A stretch of 64,000 nt of DNA from Haliclona indistincta (lineage: Eukaryota > Porifera > Demospongiae > Haplosclerida > Chalinidae). The stretch covers positions 2,475,754 to 2,539,753 of the forward strand of contig OZ024792.1 in the NCBI GenBank assembly GCA_964017065.1, written 5' to 3'. The notes under the pieces are model-generated. The model saw only the letters and a program-made list of their open reading frames with translations, was not told the origin of the DNA and made no database searches. Of the stretch, positions 1 to 11,492 are shown in pieces (position 1 is the first letter of the stretch; each line of letters starts with the position of its first letter). The translations under genes were made by a program, and so were the position numbers.

Positions 1-576
1 GATCTTGATGCCGAGTTCTACAGACACATTGATATACTGTGTGTCAATGAGACTGAGGTGAGCTAGAGAAGAATCAAATTCTTAGCTCCATTAATTTTTA
101 TGCTTGTTAAGGCTGAGTTGTTGTCTGGACAACCAGTGACTGATGACATGGGCACTGCTGTGAAAGCAGTGCAATGCTTACAGACTAAAGGACCTGGACG
201 TGTGGTGCTCACACTTGGGAAGAATGGAGCAATATTTAGCAATCAGGACAACAAGTCTCTCCATCATGTAAAAGCACCGATTGTGGACGTGAAAGATACT
301 ACAGTAAGATACGAAGTGCAACCTTACCATCTTCTATCACTAATGTAGGGAGCTGGTGATGCTTTTGTTGGTGCAATGGCGTACTATCTGGCTTGTCATC
401 CAAAAATAGCCATCAACTTTCCTGATGTTGTGCATCGAGCGATCATCATTGCATCTAACACAGTCACTCAGTTTGGAACACAGACCAGCTTTATAACCAA
501 AACACTGCCTCACTGGCTGTTCACAGCTGTTGACAATACTGATCTAACTACTAGTCACACTATTATACATCAGTGA
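1..576 (+). CDS. RBKS: Ribokinase, C-terminal part (5' end outside window)
   Basis: Three exons are visible: 1-57, 112-348 region ending at 303, and 349-576, separated by introns of 54 and 45 nt with GT-AG ends. The joined frame reads through a PfkB-family carbohydrate kinase C-terminus: an ILCVNETE strand, VVLTLGKNGA, and across the last splice DTTGAGDAFVGAMAYY, which is the PfkB signature 2 holding the catalytic Asp. Ribokinase phosphorylates ribose to ribose-5-phosphate in the cytosol. The tail ends at a TGA around 574-576. The family assignment (PfkB) is very secure; ribokinase rather than another sugar kinase is likely from the overall pattern. A fragment of its last exon reappears near 15480-15545, evidence for segmental duplication. 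Confidence 0.85.
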
Positions 577-951
577 TGATGAATAGATTTTAAAGTTGAT
601 TTGATATTGTGCTATGCTGTATTCTATTTCCGCCCCATTTGTTGCAGTATTAATCTACCTTGTCATGGAGAATTCTGTGAACTATCATAAGTTCCGTTCG
701 TTTGAAGATGAAGAGAATAAAGCTGCCGAGACAAAACGAAAATCTATCGTGATAGCTCTGGTGATAGTAGCTGCTACTGCTATCTTGGTCATTGCTGTTA
801 TAGCTACCACTGGGCTTGTATTGAGCGTACAATCCAGCGAACAAGCACAGGCGAGTGGTCTCAGTAACGTCCAGAACACACCCGGTGAACTACGTGGACA
901 GTACAATGGCGAGGCAGGAGCTGAAGGAACTAGAGTTCTTCAGAACACATA

Positions 952-3101
952 CCCTGGGCACTGCAGCATGCCAGCTAGGAAGGGCTGCAGTGCTTGCCCA
1001 GGTCAGAAATAACATGCGTTTGTTCAGTCTCGCTATCGTAGCTATATACACACAGTTACAGTAATCTAATTGGTGATGCAGCTATTGAAAACTCATGGCC
1101 ATAGCATGCGACTTTGCAGGCTTCTTTTGAAGAGTAAAATTGCACATCCAACCAATAGAGAGGTATTTCGTGGCAATCTTCGAACAAAAAAGAATATTTT
1201 CACTAGACATGAAGTTCTGAGCTCCTTTAGTGGCGGAGAATAAAAATTTTCTCTGAATCAAGTGACAGTGTACCTCTTGAGCTGCCAAAGAGTTCAAGTT
1301 CTGATGTGCTTCAAGTTTCAGTCCTGTATCTCCTGTTGCAGCTAACAATTTCTAGAGCAGATGAAGTGGCCCGTATTGTGTGCTGAAGTTGGTGATAGTT
1401 ATGTAGACGTATATTGAAAGTTTATTGACTAGTTCTATGATGATTCAGTTAATACACATGTTGAACCAATTGCTAGCTACCATTTATACCCAGATAAAAT
1501 AGAAAAAGTAATCATTTTCAGTAACTGTGTATCTGAAGTAGAATTTTAATAACACCTGTGCTGTTCTCCGATTGGTTTAACTTGTGTGAAGGATGCTTTT
1601 ATACTTGCAGTTTGTAATCCATTCTATTTGTCTATCTTGATCTCCATCGAGCGTTGATCTTCAGTCATCAAATCAGTTTATCTTGCTTTCTGGGATATTA
1701 TGCCCGTTCAATTACGTCTATTTAGTACCATCTCTCGATCTTCAGTCAGTGTGTTTGCATGCTTTTCTAAGTAGTAGTAGCAATTTGACGTATCTTTCAG
1801 ACGTGCCGACTTGTCCAGCAATCTCTTCTGACGCTGCTCTGCTGTTTCTGAGGCAAGTCGTTCTGCCTGACGGGTTGACAAGTCTAGCAGTCTCTTCTGA
1901 CGCTGCTCTGGTGTTTCACAGCTTCTTCGCGGTGTAGCCTCATGGACACGGTTTATCATCCAACCTCTTCTGCCTTTTGTCAGGCTGTTCAAGTTGTCGC
2001 TTGTCAGCAGCGGCTGCAGAATCTCTTTCGAGCTTGCCGTTTAGTTTCCCTGTAAAAATGATTATCAAGGCCCCAGAAAAAAAATATGGCACTCTACTTA
2101 CTTGACGATTTCTTCAGATTCCAAGGCCACAAGAGCTGGCTTTCTCGTTCTTATCAGTGCGTACACGTGATTCAGGACAGGAGGTTGGGCGATACACCCA
2201 CAATGCCGTATAGTGCTCTTACAAGGCCATAGCGGTATTAGAAAACCATCGATTGACCGCTCTATCAAGATTCTCAGGACGCTGTAAAGGTCTTCGCAGG
2301 ACTATAAATTCAGTAAACAGGCAGCACAGTGCAATTTTGTGGCGAATTTCGAGCGGTGAGACGTAAACAAGCGTGTTTTTTGACGACACACATATATAGC
2401 CTCGTCCCCAGGCTCTCTGTTCCGTCAGAGAGCCTGGTCTCTAATCTCACGTGAGCGCACCCAAAAAAGGGCAAATATTAATGAGCGTGGGTGTAATAAA
2501 CCGCACGCCCACGATGCTTGATGTCGGTCTTACTAGTAGTAGATTCAATGCCTAAAACGTGTGTGTGGCGTAGCTTTCCAAGTCTCTTTGTGCTGGACAT
2601 CGAAAAAGCTTCCTTGATGAAGCCTAGTTGACGACTAGGTCATTGTACGTACGGTGAGGAAAGTGTAGCTCGATATCGTCCTTCAGCGTCTGGTACTTTA
2701 CCCGTTTCGACGGAGTAGGAACATCCCCAGTAGCTGCTTCCTCATAGTGGCTCTTTAGCCATTTAGATTCATCTGACGGCTCCGCTGCCATCCCGAACGT
2801 GATGCTACAGACCTTGATCGCCTCTGACAGCAAGACTGTGACGAACGCTACGCATGTGCGTGGGCAGGTTGGGTCGAGAGCGTGATCGTGCCCACGCACA
2901 CTAATCACCTGTCTACCACCTGTCTACCCCACGTGAGATTAGAGACCAGGCTCCCTGACGGAACAAAATTCCGAGAGGGGTGGAGCCTGGGGACGAGGCT
3001 AACACATATACACGTACGTACATATAGACGGACGGAAACGCATAACCCTCTGGCGCCTACGCGCCCAGGGTAATAACCCTCTGGCGCCTACGCGCCCAGG
3101 G
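952..3101 (-). mobile_element. TA-flanked DNA element interrupting the PLA2-like gene
   Basis: Inverted ends CCCTGGGC (952) and GCCCAGGG (3101) are each flanked by TA. The terminal 31 bp at the right are tandemly duplicated (about 3043-3073 and 3074-3103). The minus strand shares long similarity with the smaller element at 7494-7991 (for example a block around 2345-2380 against 7575-7605). A minus-strand frame at 1708-1992 encodes two copies of an E-T-x-E-Q-R-Q-K-R-L-L-D repeat, a pattern I associate with transposon-encoded proteins, but no transposase core is readable. Superfamily unknown; the TA duplication would fit Tc1/mariner-like or related elements. Confidence 0.55.
2397..3001. mobile_element. 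MITE, 605 bp, MULE-like, nested copy
   Basis: Terminal inverted repeats begin TAGCCTCGTCCCCAGGC and end with the reverse complement. A perfect 9-bp target site duplication ACACATATA flanks it (2388-2396 and 3002-3010). The same termini bound the element at 59829-60420, and a single end lies near 19829. TIRs plus 9-10 bp duplications are typical of Mutator-like elements; no transposase is encoded, so it must have moved in trans. It sits inside the TA-flanked element 952-3101, so it inserted later. Confidence 0.8.
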
Positions 3102-4386
3102 TAATTATTTTCCACAGCACAGTAAACAAATCGTTTGTATTCCTCTCGATCACGACACAAAATGGCACTCAAGTTTCGAAACTACTCCACTCCATAAAAA
3201 CATCCATGACAATGTTCCATACAAATAACTACAATTTTCTTGTAGTTGAGAGCACATTTGAAAAAAGATACAATTTTACAGAACATCTCATTCCAAAGAA
3301 CAGCACTAAATTGATTGAATCAATGATGAGCAATGGAGAGAACATGACTGATGATGTCCTTCAGCACATGAACAATAAGACAGTGGATAAAGTACGTCAG
3401 TTTTCTCTCGAGAAGCTTGCTATGAGCAAAGTAGCAATATTGATCATCGAGGCAGCTGAAGCTCTCGGATACACCACACTTGGCACTCAGAATCCAGCAG
3501 CCAAAGTGTTTTACATGTTGGCTCTACATCTCCAGAAAGCAAGACCAAGTGAAGGAGAAACGGCAAATCACAATGTCACGAAAAGGACAAGTCACCAACA
3601 GGAACAGACTGAACAGTGCTCATCATATAATACAACGTGCCCAGCTAATCGGTGTCCTGGTACAGACGAATGCTTGGGTATGTGTGGCAATGGATGTCAC
3701 TGCTGGTCATGGGTATGTAAGGACTGTTGCGTTCATGAGTTTTGCCTTACACATGACCATGCAGTGCTGCCGTGCTAATGGCTTCTACACATTTACTTGC
3801 TTTTCAGCAGCATGGAGAGGCCCGTTTTTGAACTGTAAAGATCAGTTCACATGCTAAAAACTAACAGATACATCCATAAGTACACCATAACAATAAATTA
3901 CTTTCTTATTGTGTAAGCAGTACGTGCCTCTTTAATTTATATGAATTATATTTATATGACTAAAACTGTTTGTTTCTACTGTATATAACGTTTTGGCTCT
4001 GGCCGCTCTGCATATATGAGCTGAAACGTTATGTTAATTGTTCAACATTTTTATCAAGTGATTCGTTAACTCTCGGCACAGTAAATGTGTTCTCTTAATG
4101 ACAACACATCATCACTATGATGAATGCTTTAACTTACGGTTGATCATGAACACCTGGCTCATGGTGCTTGACAGGTTGAAGGAATGTTTTCATCAGTGCA
4201 CAACAGGTGTTTATTTTGTGGATGCACTACTCATCTTGTATTCAACTATTAGTTGGTAGACTATTAAAGGATGTTGTGAGTACATTAACATAAAGTTATT
4301 TTACAAGAATCTTGCACCTGCATGTTTTCCCAGATATATGAGTCAGCAGCAGAGACGTCCTAGCTGCAAGTACTGACAAGATTGCA

Positions 4387-5421
4387 ATGGAGGAAACCTC
4401 TAATAGTCAATACCACAAGTTTCGTCCATTTGAAGATGAAGATGAGATCGAATCTGCTGCCAAGACTAGAAAACAACAGTCAACCGTTCTAATAGCTCTG
4501 GTGATAGTAGCCGCTACTGTGATCTTGGTGATTGTTGTTATAGCTACCACTGGGTTTGTATTGGGCGTACAATCCACTAACCAAAAAGCACAGGCGAGTG
4601 GTCTGAGAAACGTCCAGAACACACCCGGTGAGCTACGTGGACAGTACAATGGCGAGGCAGGAGCTGGAGGAATAATTTTCCACAGCACAGTAAATGAATC
4701 GTTTGTATTCCTCTCAATAACGACACAAAATGGCACTCTAGTGGTGAAACTACTCCACTCCATCAAGAGGTCCATGACAATGTTCGATACAGACAAAGAG
4801 GATTTTCTCATTTTTGAAAGTACATCCGAAAACAGGCACAATTTTGCAGAATATCTGATTCCTAAGAACAGTACTAAAATGGTCGAATCAATGATGAGCA
4901 ATGGAGAGAATATGACTGATGATGTCCTTCAGCACATGGACAATAAGACAGTGGATAAAGTACGTCAGTTTTCACTTCAGAAGCTAGCTATGAGCAAAGT
5001 AGCACTATTGATCATCAAGGCAGCTGAAGCTCTCGGCTACAACATCACACTAGGAGCAGATGGCATGCATAATCCAGCAGCAAGAGTGTTCTACATGTTC
5101 GCATTGCAACTCAAGAAAGCACGAGCAAGCATGCAAGAGGTGTCTCCCACATCAAATCATGATACGACAAGAAGGAGCTACCAAAGAAGAGAATGCGATG
5201 CAACTTGTCCGGTTAATCGGTGTCCTGGTGCGGACGAATGTTTTGGTTTGTGTGGTTATGGATGTCAATGTTGGGACTGGGTGTGTGGAGACTGCTGTGT
5301 TCATGAGTTCTGCCGTTCGCATGACCAGTGTTGCCGTGATCATGGCTTCTTCACGTTTGCTTGCCTATCAGTAGCTTGGAAAATCTGGTTTTCACCCTGT
5401 ACAAGCACTTACACATGCTAG
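4387..5421 (+). CDS. Type II membrane protein with C-terminal PLA2-like Cys-rich domain (long type)
   Basis: Single exon, 344 residues. Residues 1-36 are charged and cytoplasmic with a K/R cluster before the membrane; about 37-62 is one hydrophobic helix (VLIALVIVAATVILVIVVIA), with no cleavable signal, so a type II topology is inferred. Residues 90-245 form a globular ectodomain with N-glycosylation sequons (NES, NGT, NST, NMT). The last ~80 residues hold 16 Cys, including a calcium-loop-like GYGCQCW, then GDCC and CRSHDQCC. The C-x-x-H-D-x-C-C pattern matches the secreted phospholipase A2 active site (His/Asp pair); the catalytic role is inferred, not shown. I do not recognise a named family. 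Relatives at 17921 and 27349 keep the same layout but lack the calcium-loop part. A TRIP4 exon relic follows about 310 bp downstream. Confidence 0.85.
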   Translation: MEETSNSQYHKFRPFEDEDEIESAAKTRKQQSTVLIALVIVAATVILVIVVIATTGFVLGVQSTNQKAQASGLRNVQNTPGELRGQYNGEAGAGGIIFHSTVNESFVFLSITTQNGTLVVKLLHSIKRSMTMFDTDKEDFLIFESTSENRHNFAEYLIPKNSTKMVESMMSNGENMTDDVLQHMDNKTVDKVRQFSLQKLAMSKVALLIIKAAEALGYNITLGADGMHNPAARVFYMFALQLKKARASMQEVSPTSNHDTTRRSYQRRECDATCPVNRCPGADECFGLCGYGCQCWDWVCGDCCVHEFCRSHDQCCRDHGFFTFACLSVAWKIWFSPCTSTYTC

Positions 5422-5734
5422 ATAATACCACACACAATTATCCCTCTCCATAATTTTGTACAATGCATGCACTCTTTGTATCACTCAGTACTCAAAACTA
5501 TATTCACATTTTGTGACAAATTATTATTATTAAATTAACATTTATGTAGTGAAAGACCCCGTCTTGAGCACTTATTATGTATTTACAATGCGAGTGAAAT
5601 CTAAAGAGTAGCAATTATTATATGCACACCAAATTGAAATTATAACTCTTTACCACACTACTTGCAGAGTAGCGTGACTCTGGTTCAACATCACAATAGA
5701 GTAAAAGGTACCAAAAGAAGAAATTGATCAGCAT

Positions 5735-5830
5735 ATGTCTTAATCAAGGCAGTCAGCAATATGAACACATCCTAGAAGACACTTAGTGAGGTATTCAGAG
5801 GGAAACTGGACGTGACAGTAAAATTGTCGG
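5735..5830 (-). pseudogene. TRIP4 ASCH-exon relic
   Basis: About 95 bp closely match exon 11 of the intact TRIP4 gene (28795-28895) in the same orientation, including the segment for the ASCH-domain motif around GCVHVADCLDQ, with point differences. No other TRIP4 exon was found next to it. It shows that the duplicated block carrying the PLA2-like gene at 4387 also carried part of TRIP4. Confidence 0.7.
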
Positions 5831-6544
5831 TATTGCAGCAGTTTTATTGGATGCACCATCTATGGACGACAAGTCCACTCCCTGTTGCTGTACGCACACA
5901 ATAAAAATAACAGTCTATACCGGGGTTCCATAATATTATGATTATTCTCGGACCCCAGGTCAAAAAGAGGTAGTGGCTAAACGTTACTTTCAAAAAAATC
6001 ATAATAAAAGCATTTCCTGGAGATTCTGAGCATAATTCCATTCTGGCAGTTGTATAGAGCAGTAGCATGCAGTGCAGAGCTGCATCTGCATGTATCTTGG
6101 TATGACACAACTTTTTGCAAACTGACAAATAATTTATTAATTTTTAATTTATTGTGAATATCAGTGATGTCGTATGACGTAGTGGCGCGGCTTAGTTTAT
6201 CTAGCAATCAGCCCGGCTATCCATCTATGGGCTATCGATCTGGGGTCAACATTTCCAGCACTGGAACCCCTGGTCTATACGCTGCTCACAGCCTCTAGTA
6301 CTGTACGTACATAGCTTAGAATTCAGCCAGCATGAAGGACAATTCAAGGAAAGAAGAAGGTAAGACATCATAAGTGTACTGCGCATTCCCACTCATAATT
6401 GTGCATGCTTGCTGGAATCTTAGAATTTGAAGACCGGAACACTATTCGTGGACTTTTTTTCAGAACTGACCTTGTTGCTGTGGAAGTGCGCTGCTGTATC
6501 TTGCCACATTCTGTGTCGGTAAGCCAACGTCCACCACTGAGGCT

Positions 6545-6670
6545 GCACTTCTGCACAAGCGCGAAAAACTGTTTGAAGACAGTTACTGAATCCTCACGAA
6601 AATATTCAAGCAGTCCAATGCAGTCCACCAAGCACCTGGACTAAAACTTAATGTAACGAAGACAGAGTGA
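6545..6670 (+). pseudogene. Non-LTR retrotransposon reverse-transcriptase remnant (tentative)
   Basis: One frame reads a stretch ending in GLKLNVTKTE, the typical LINE reverse-transcriptase motif preceding the YLG region, interrupted by stops before and after. Only a short piece survives, so this is a remnant, and chance similarity cannot be excluded. Confidence 0.35.
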
Positions 6671-7189
6671 TTCCACATTGACAACAAGGAGGTTGCGGAT
6701 ATAGAAGAACTATATAGAAGCTGCTGGGTAGACAAGTCACTGATAATGACAATAAGTAGAAATGATGCTCTTCTGATCCTATTCAGTAGCCAAAGCATCG
6801 TCTCGACTCGTAACATTGGTCTCTTTAGCTAGAACATGAACAGATACTGGTACACTGCTAAAAACTAATTTATAAGTTGGACTTCAGTTCAAACTATTAT
6901 GCATACTGAAGAATACTGCTTAGCATTCATACTTAAGGATCATCATTCCCTGGCAATACACTCCTAACTGCCTGCTCCTATAATAAGCATTATTGTATAC
7001 CAGTGACTGAAAAATTTTCTATATCAACAACCTCTTTTGATGTTAATAGGGAGTTACTCTATCCTTGTTATAAATTGTTCTAAAAATGACATTCATGAGT
7101 CTAGTCCAAAGTGACTGCTATTGAACTACAATGGCTGAAAGCATGTACATAAAGTATACAGTTGTATGTATTTCTCTGTATATGTGTAG

Positions 7190-7536
7190 CTGCTGGGTCT
7201 AATACTGATAATAGTTGGTCCATGGGCTCTGGTAAGCAATTGGTCATGCTTATCATACCTGATATACAGTGGTTTTTAGGCTCATTGCACTGCAATTTTA
7301 CCAATTGCAACTCAACCAAGTGTCTCTGTGATCACAATATCTGTCTTGGTCACCATAAATGGTTTGCTCATGATTGCTGTGGCTATTGGATTCGTACTTG
7401 CTGTGAAATATGAGAGAGCATCAATTTCAAAGATGCAGTACCACTCAATGCTCTTAATGGTATAGCAGACAATTATTATTGTTATTATTATTACCCGTGC
7501 GCAGTATGCGCCAGGGTTATGCGTTTGTGTCCGTCG

Positions 7537-7567
<31 letters not shown>

Positions 7568-8749
7568 GACAAAAAACACGCTTGTTTACGTCTCACCGCT
7601 CGAAAATCTCCACAAAAACTCTCTCTGTAGCTTCTTCACTGAATTTATAGTCACAAGAAGACGCTTTCTGTGCTGGCAAGCCTTGTTCGAGCGGTTAATT
7701 CATGGCTATCTAAAGCTACGTGTCCTTGTAAGAGCACTTTACGGTATTGTGGGTGTGTCACCCAACCTCCTATCCATGTCGATGTCCTCACTCAGTCTCA
7801 CATGTACAGTACGTCAGAGCCCAGAGAGATGCGCGTGCAAAATCTTATTATAGCTACAGTATCAGCCTTTCTTGAGGCCTTCTGTGATGAATTGTTAGTG
7901 CATGTATGCTATCATCTATTATTCTGGAGCTGTCTATGGGCTAGGTCTGTTGCAGTAATGCAGGTGTTTAGCTCCTAGCTCAGCGCACGGGTATGTGTTC
8001 ATTAGAACTCTAGTTATTATTATGCGATGCCCATGATTATAATACTCTTTGAATTTTAGCCAGGGATTTTCATAATCATTCTTGCATTGGTATCAGTTAC
8101 GTTTGGTGTTGCAGCAGGAGCTCTCATACCCACTGTAAGTGGCACTGTGCCAATTCTTATCCATTAAAGTTATTGCAGCTGTCTGAGTCCATTCAAACTA
8201 ATACAAACAGTTCACTGTTCAGCATCCATGATTCTCCAGGAGTCAGAGATGCTTGGAATGCTGCTCAAGACACTGTTAGTTGGAGTTTTAAAATGCACTT
8301 GTGCTCACTAATATTTCGTTTCGATGCTATAGTTTCAATGCTGTGGAGTAATGAGCTTCAGTGACTATGAAAAAGTTTTTGATAACTTATCTGTGCCAGT
8401 GTCTTGCTGTAACTTACTCAGCAATGAATCTACATGCATCATGGACGTCACTAATAACATGACTCACAATACACTATACTCTGAGGTATGCTTGTCTATT
8501 TCATTCAAATTATAATTCAGTACTATATAGGGCTGTGCTTCTCAGTTAGAGTCATTCTTCCAGTATATTCTCAGTGTTATTGCTGGGGTTAGCATAGTTG
8601 TTGGACTACTACAGGTGATTTGAAAATAAAATAAATATAATTATAGTCCAGCTTTTTCTTTACTGTTGTGGAAAATTTTGTTACAGATCATTGGAGAAGT
8701 ATTTACAATTCCTTTTATTGGTATGTGTAAAAGATTCTTGTTGTTATGA
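7190..8749 (+). CDS. Tetraspanin 1 (5' exon not located)
   Basis: Exons read: 7190-7231, 7280-7459, 8060-8134, 8179-8274, 8333-8485, 8531-8614 and 8687-8749, all multiples of three in phase 0. They encode the end of TM1 (LLGLILIIVGPWAL), TM2, TM3 (GIFIIILALVSVTFGVAAGALI), a large extracellular loop with the tetraspanin CCG motif (FQCCGVMSF) and VPVSCCN, and TM4, then a short tail. This is the tetraspanin plan: membrane organisers that cluster partner proteins. The initiating exon with the start of TM1 is not identifiable. The intron after 7459 holds the TA-flanked element 7494-7991. It lies directly upstream of a tandem paralogue. Confidence 0.8.
7494..7991. mobile_element. TA-flanked non-autonomous element in a tetraspanin intron
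   Basis: Ends CCCGTGCGC and GCGCACGGG are flanked by TA on both sides. Internal sequence, including a (GT)n run at about 7541-7567 and the following ~120 bp, is similar to the minus strand of the larger element 952-3101. No intact coding sequence. Inserted in the third recognised intron of tetraspanin 1, so probably spliced out. Confidence 0.55.
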
Positions 8750-8789
8750 TCTCATCGTTATTATTGTTGAAGTGTGGAAAGTAGATCGT

Positions 8790-10395
8790 GGCGACAGGTC
8801 TACGGAAGGATTATTTGCAGCAACCTATAGATGTTTTCAAATAACCGCTGTACTGATTTTGGTGAGTGTCTTACCAACACAATGCCATGTGATGCTGCTT
8901 TGTAGGCATGTGGCTTCAGCTTCATGGTAGTTGCAATTTGGGCATTAGTAAGTCTCCTATTACTATACACACATAATTTATGACACTTTTCAGGTACAAA
9001 ATTCATCATTTTACTACTCCATCACTGCTCAAGCAAATGCTACAGTAGTATTATTATCGGTTCTGATCATTATATCTGGTGTAGTCATGACTGTTACCAG
9101 TATTTGCCAACTGGTGATAGCAATAAGGGGAGTGCTAGTAGATGACTTTGATTACTTGGATGAAACAAGTTTTAGCTTTATATTTTGCAGCTTCTGCTGC
9201 GAATTGGTGAGTGCTTGCAAGCATCACAATTACAAAAATAGTGCATGAATCATGACTTTATAACAGCATTTGCAACAGTAATTATGCACCGATAATTATG
9301 CTAGGCTGTTGTTTGTGCAAGCATCCTGCCGATTCTCGTGGTAATTGGTGCTGGCATTAGAGCTGCTGTTTTGAGTGAAACTGTAAGATTGAATTGTGAT
9401 GAAAATTTTTGTTTTATTATTGCTGTTTGCAGTCCATGGAATTTGGTAGCACATTAAGTAATTATTCCATTGATCAGAGTGTCCAGGAGGCATGGAATGC
9501 TGTGCAGGAAAATGTGAGCTAAAGGAGCTACTGATATTTGTCTCATTACAGCTCACATTTTGCAGTTGGAATGCTGTGGAGCGGTTAACTTCACTGATTA
9601 CAGAACAATATTTAACAACTTCTCAGTACCAGTGTCTTGTTGTAACTCCAGCCATCCATTGGTCAGTAGTTGCCGCTCAGAGATTGCTCAACAAATCATT
9701 AATCAAACTGATATAATATACTCTAAAGTCAGTCATTCTTCATGTATGCATACTCTTATGGCTCTAGTTATAGGGCTGTGAGTCTCAGTTGGAGTCTTTC
9801 TTCATGAATATTTTCAGAGTTGTCAGTGGTGTTAGTATCTCTATTGGGAGCCTACAGGTATTATTATATCTGTTAAGGCCCGATTGGTAACCTGGCTCGT
9901 TTCAAAGCCGGTTAACCCAATTTACAACCACATAGTTCAGTTGGCCCGTTTTATAACAATCAAACTACACTTCTTCAGACATATTTGGGTTTTTCTGCAA
10001 TAGTGATAGTATGACAATCTGCACATGGCAGCAAAGAACAATACGATTTTATATGGACACTCTTGCCTCGCTATAGAGTACATCAGCAGCAATAGAATGT
10101 TCTTTGTTTCAGTCGTCGTCGAGCACACATTACCTTAGTATGACATAGCATGCACGTTAACCGGCACTAAGTGCACGCATGTCGGCTTTGAATCCTGTGC
10201 TCAGCTAACCCGCTTTGAAACCGGTCGACCAGTTAGCGGGACAAAGGTTGTGAATCAGGTCATAACATATCCATTCCACTACTGTCTTACTTATTGTGTT
10301 TTTTTTAGTTCATTGCTGCAATTGTGTGGCTATTGATATTTATTTGGATAAGCACTATAAACTTGACAGATTATATGGAAGATGACTCACCATAG
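8790..10395 (+). CDS. Tetraspanin 2 (start uncertain)
   Basis: Exons: up to 8861 (start of TM1, no in-frame ATG found), 8906-8947, 8994-9206, 9305-9382, 9433-9513, 9566-9727, 9774-9857 and 10309-10395 with TAG at 10393. The product has TM1, a small loop, TM2 (ATVVLLSVLIIISGVV), a Cys-containing cytoplasmic turn, TM3, a large loop with LECCGAVNF and VPVSCCN, and TM4 (IAAIVWLLIFIWI). Loop sequence and exon phases closely match tetraspanin 1, so the pair is a tandem duplication. A repeat-like insertion (about 9887-10262) lies in the last intron. The 5' boundary given is approximate. Confidence 0.78.
9887..10262. repeat. MITE-like repeat in last intron of tetraspanin 2
   Basis: The outer parts form an imperfect inverted repeat: a block with GTTTCAAAGCCGGTTAACCC near the left and its partner GCTAACCCGCTTTGAAACCGG near the right. 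Ends and target duplication are not clear. No coding potential. Confidence 0.4.
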
Positions 10396-10633
10396 TTTTG
10401 TCATGCTGTACGTACAGCAGGCTTCTAATACAGACACAAGCAAGAACTGCTTTATGTAATGTACTGTTTGAGTGCAGTCAGCTCTAGTTGTTTTCTATTT
10501 CTGCATTACTCTTGTGTATTTACCACACAAAGACAAATATTGTTGTCATTACTATCATTCATGACAAAGAATGTTCTGACCACAAACTTGCACCTACATG
10601 TTTAGCTACAATGAGCAGAAACAAGTGCTGGCT

Positions 10634-11110
10634 TATAAATACAACCAGCTAGATCATAAAATATTCACTTGCAATACGTTATGGACGGGTCTTCTAACAA
10701 TCAGTATCACAATAAGTATCGTTCACTTCAAGATGACGAGGAAATCAAAGCTACCTAACCAAATAGACGATAGATCTGGTGATAATAGCTGCTTATTGTG
10801 ATCTTGGCGGTTGTTGCATTTGTTGTTGTTGTAACTATCATAGTGCTTGCATCAGGCACTGAGTGTATAAGTTATGTGGATGAATTTGGCAAGCCTGAGC
10901 TAAGAGCTCGAGGTCAGTACAAAGAGATCGGAATCGTTTTCGATATCTTAGTCATTTGTGCTTCTCTCAATCATGACATACAATGGCACTCTAGTGGTGA
11001 AACTACTCCACTCCATCAAGACGTCCAGCATCTTAATCAACCTCTTTGATCAAGAGTATACTCTAGCTTTGATGTTACTACGCGGCTACTCCCGCATTAC
11101 TGTTCTAGCA
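10634..11110 (+). pseudogene. PLA2-like family pseudogene (promoter, N-terminus, fragment of ectodomain)
   Basis: A TATA-like element at 10634 and the start codon region at 10682 (MDGSSNNQYH...) match the short-type genes at 17921 and 27349. A TAA stop appears after about 25 codons, the transmembrane segment continues in another frame, and only scattered ectodomain blocks follow (about 10970-11060). No Cys-rich domain remains. Confidence 0.75.
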
Positions 11111-11430
11111 ATTGTGCATGATAGAAAGCAGTACCATGGAAGAACACATGCAATTAGCAGCAAGTAGCAGTAGAAGTGATAAGCAGACAAGCCAGCAGAT
11201 GGTACCCGCACCGTGCCAGTGTACCATAAATCATAAAAGCCTCCCATCAGCGAATTTTTCAAAAACGCTGAGTCAATCCCTCCGCAAGTTGTTTATCTAC
11301 AAGTAAGTACTAGTCATAAATCTTGCGAGAAAATTCTGAGCATGATCTACCCCATTGGCGTGTATTGTGTAGTACATATACATGTATTGTGAGCCCCGCC
11401 CTCACTGCAGCTTGTATCCGGTACCCGCTC

Positions 11431-11469
11431 GATACACGTGATCGATACACGTGATCGATACACGTGATC
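11431..11469 (+). promoter_or_regulatory. Three tandem CACGTG E-box units upstream of the GH2 gene
   Basis: A 13-bp unit GATACACGTGATC occurs three times in perfect tandem, ending 23 bp before the ATG at 11493. Each unit is centred on the palindrome CACGTG, the binding site class of bHLH-ZIP factors (MITF/TFEB, USF, MYC). Regulation by such factors is inference. Confidence 0.6.
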
Positions 11470-11492
11470 GATGAATTGACGGAAGCACGACC

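Larger units (their letters stand above)
665..3857 (+). pseudogene. PLA2-like type II membrane protein gene, split by a transposon and frameshifted
   Basis: The 5' half (665 to about 939) encodes the cytoplasmic tail, transmembrane helix and start of the ectodomain; the 3' half (about 3105-3857) resumes at the equivalent position with the ectodomain and Cys-rich domain. Both halves align with the intact gene at 4387-5421. They are separated by a 2.15 kb TA-flanked element (952-3101), itself carrying a nested MITE. A roughly 22 bp insertion also precedes the element, and the 3' half carries a 4-nt insertion (TGCA) inside the HD-x-CC motif that shifts the frame near 3755-3765. It is therefore not a functional gene as it stands. 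Could the gap be an intron? Unlikely, because all intact copies are intronless and both ends look like element termini. Confidence 0.8.
5422..7189. other. Intergenic: TRIP4 relic, retroelement remnant, no complete gene
   Basis: Between the PLA2-like gene and tetraspanin 1. It contains a decayed TRIP4 exon (about 5735-5830) and a short reverse-transcriptase-like remnant (about 6545-6670). A possible first exon of tetraspanin 1 should lie here but none could be fixed: an ATG at 6331 followed by a short open stretch and a GTAAG is one option. The rest is AT-rich with no supported gene. Confidence 0.5.

Noticed and set aside
952..3101. Gap in the first PLA2-like copy read as a large intron
   Set aside because: No GT-AG at the homologous points, intact copies are intronless, and the gap has inverted ends with flanking TA.
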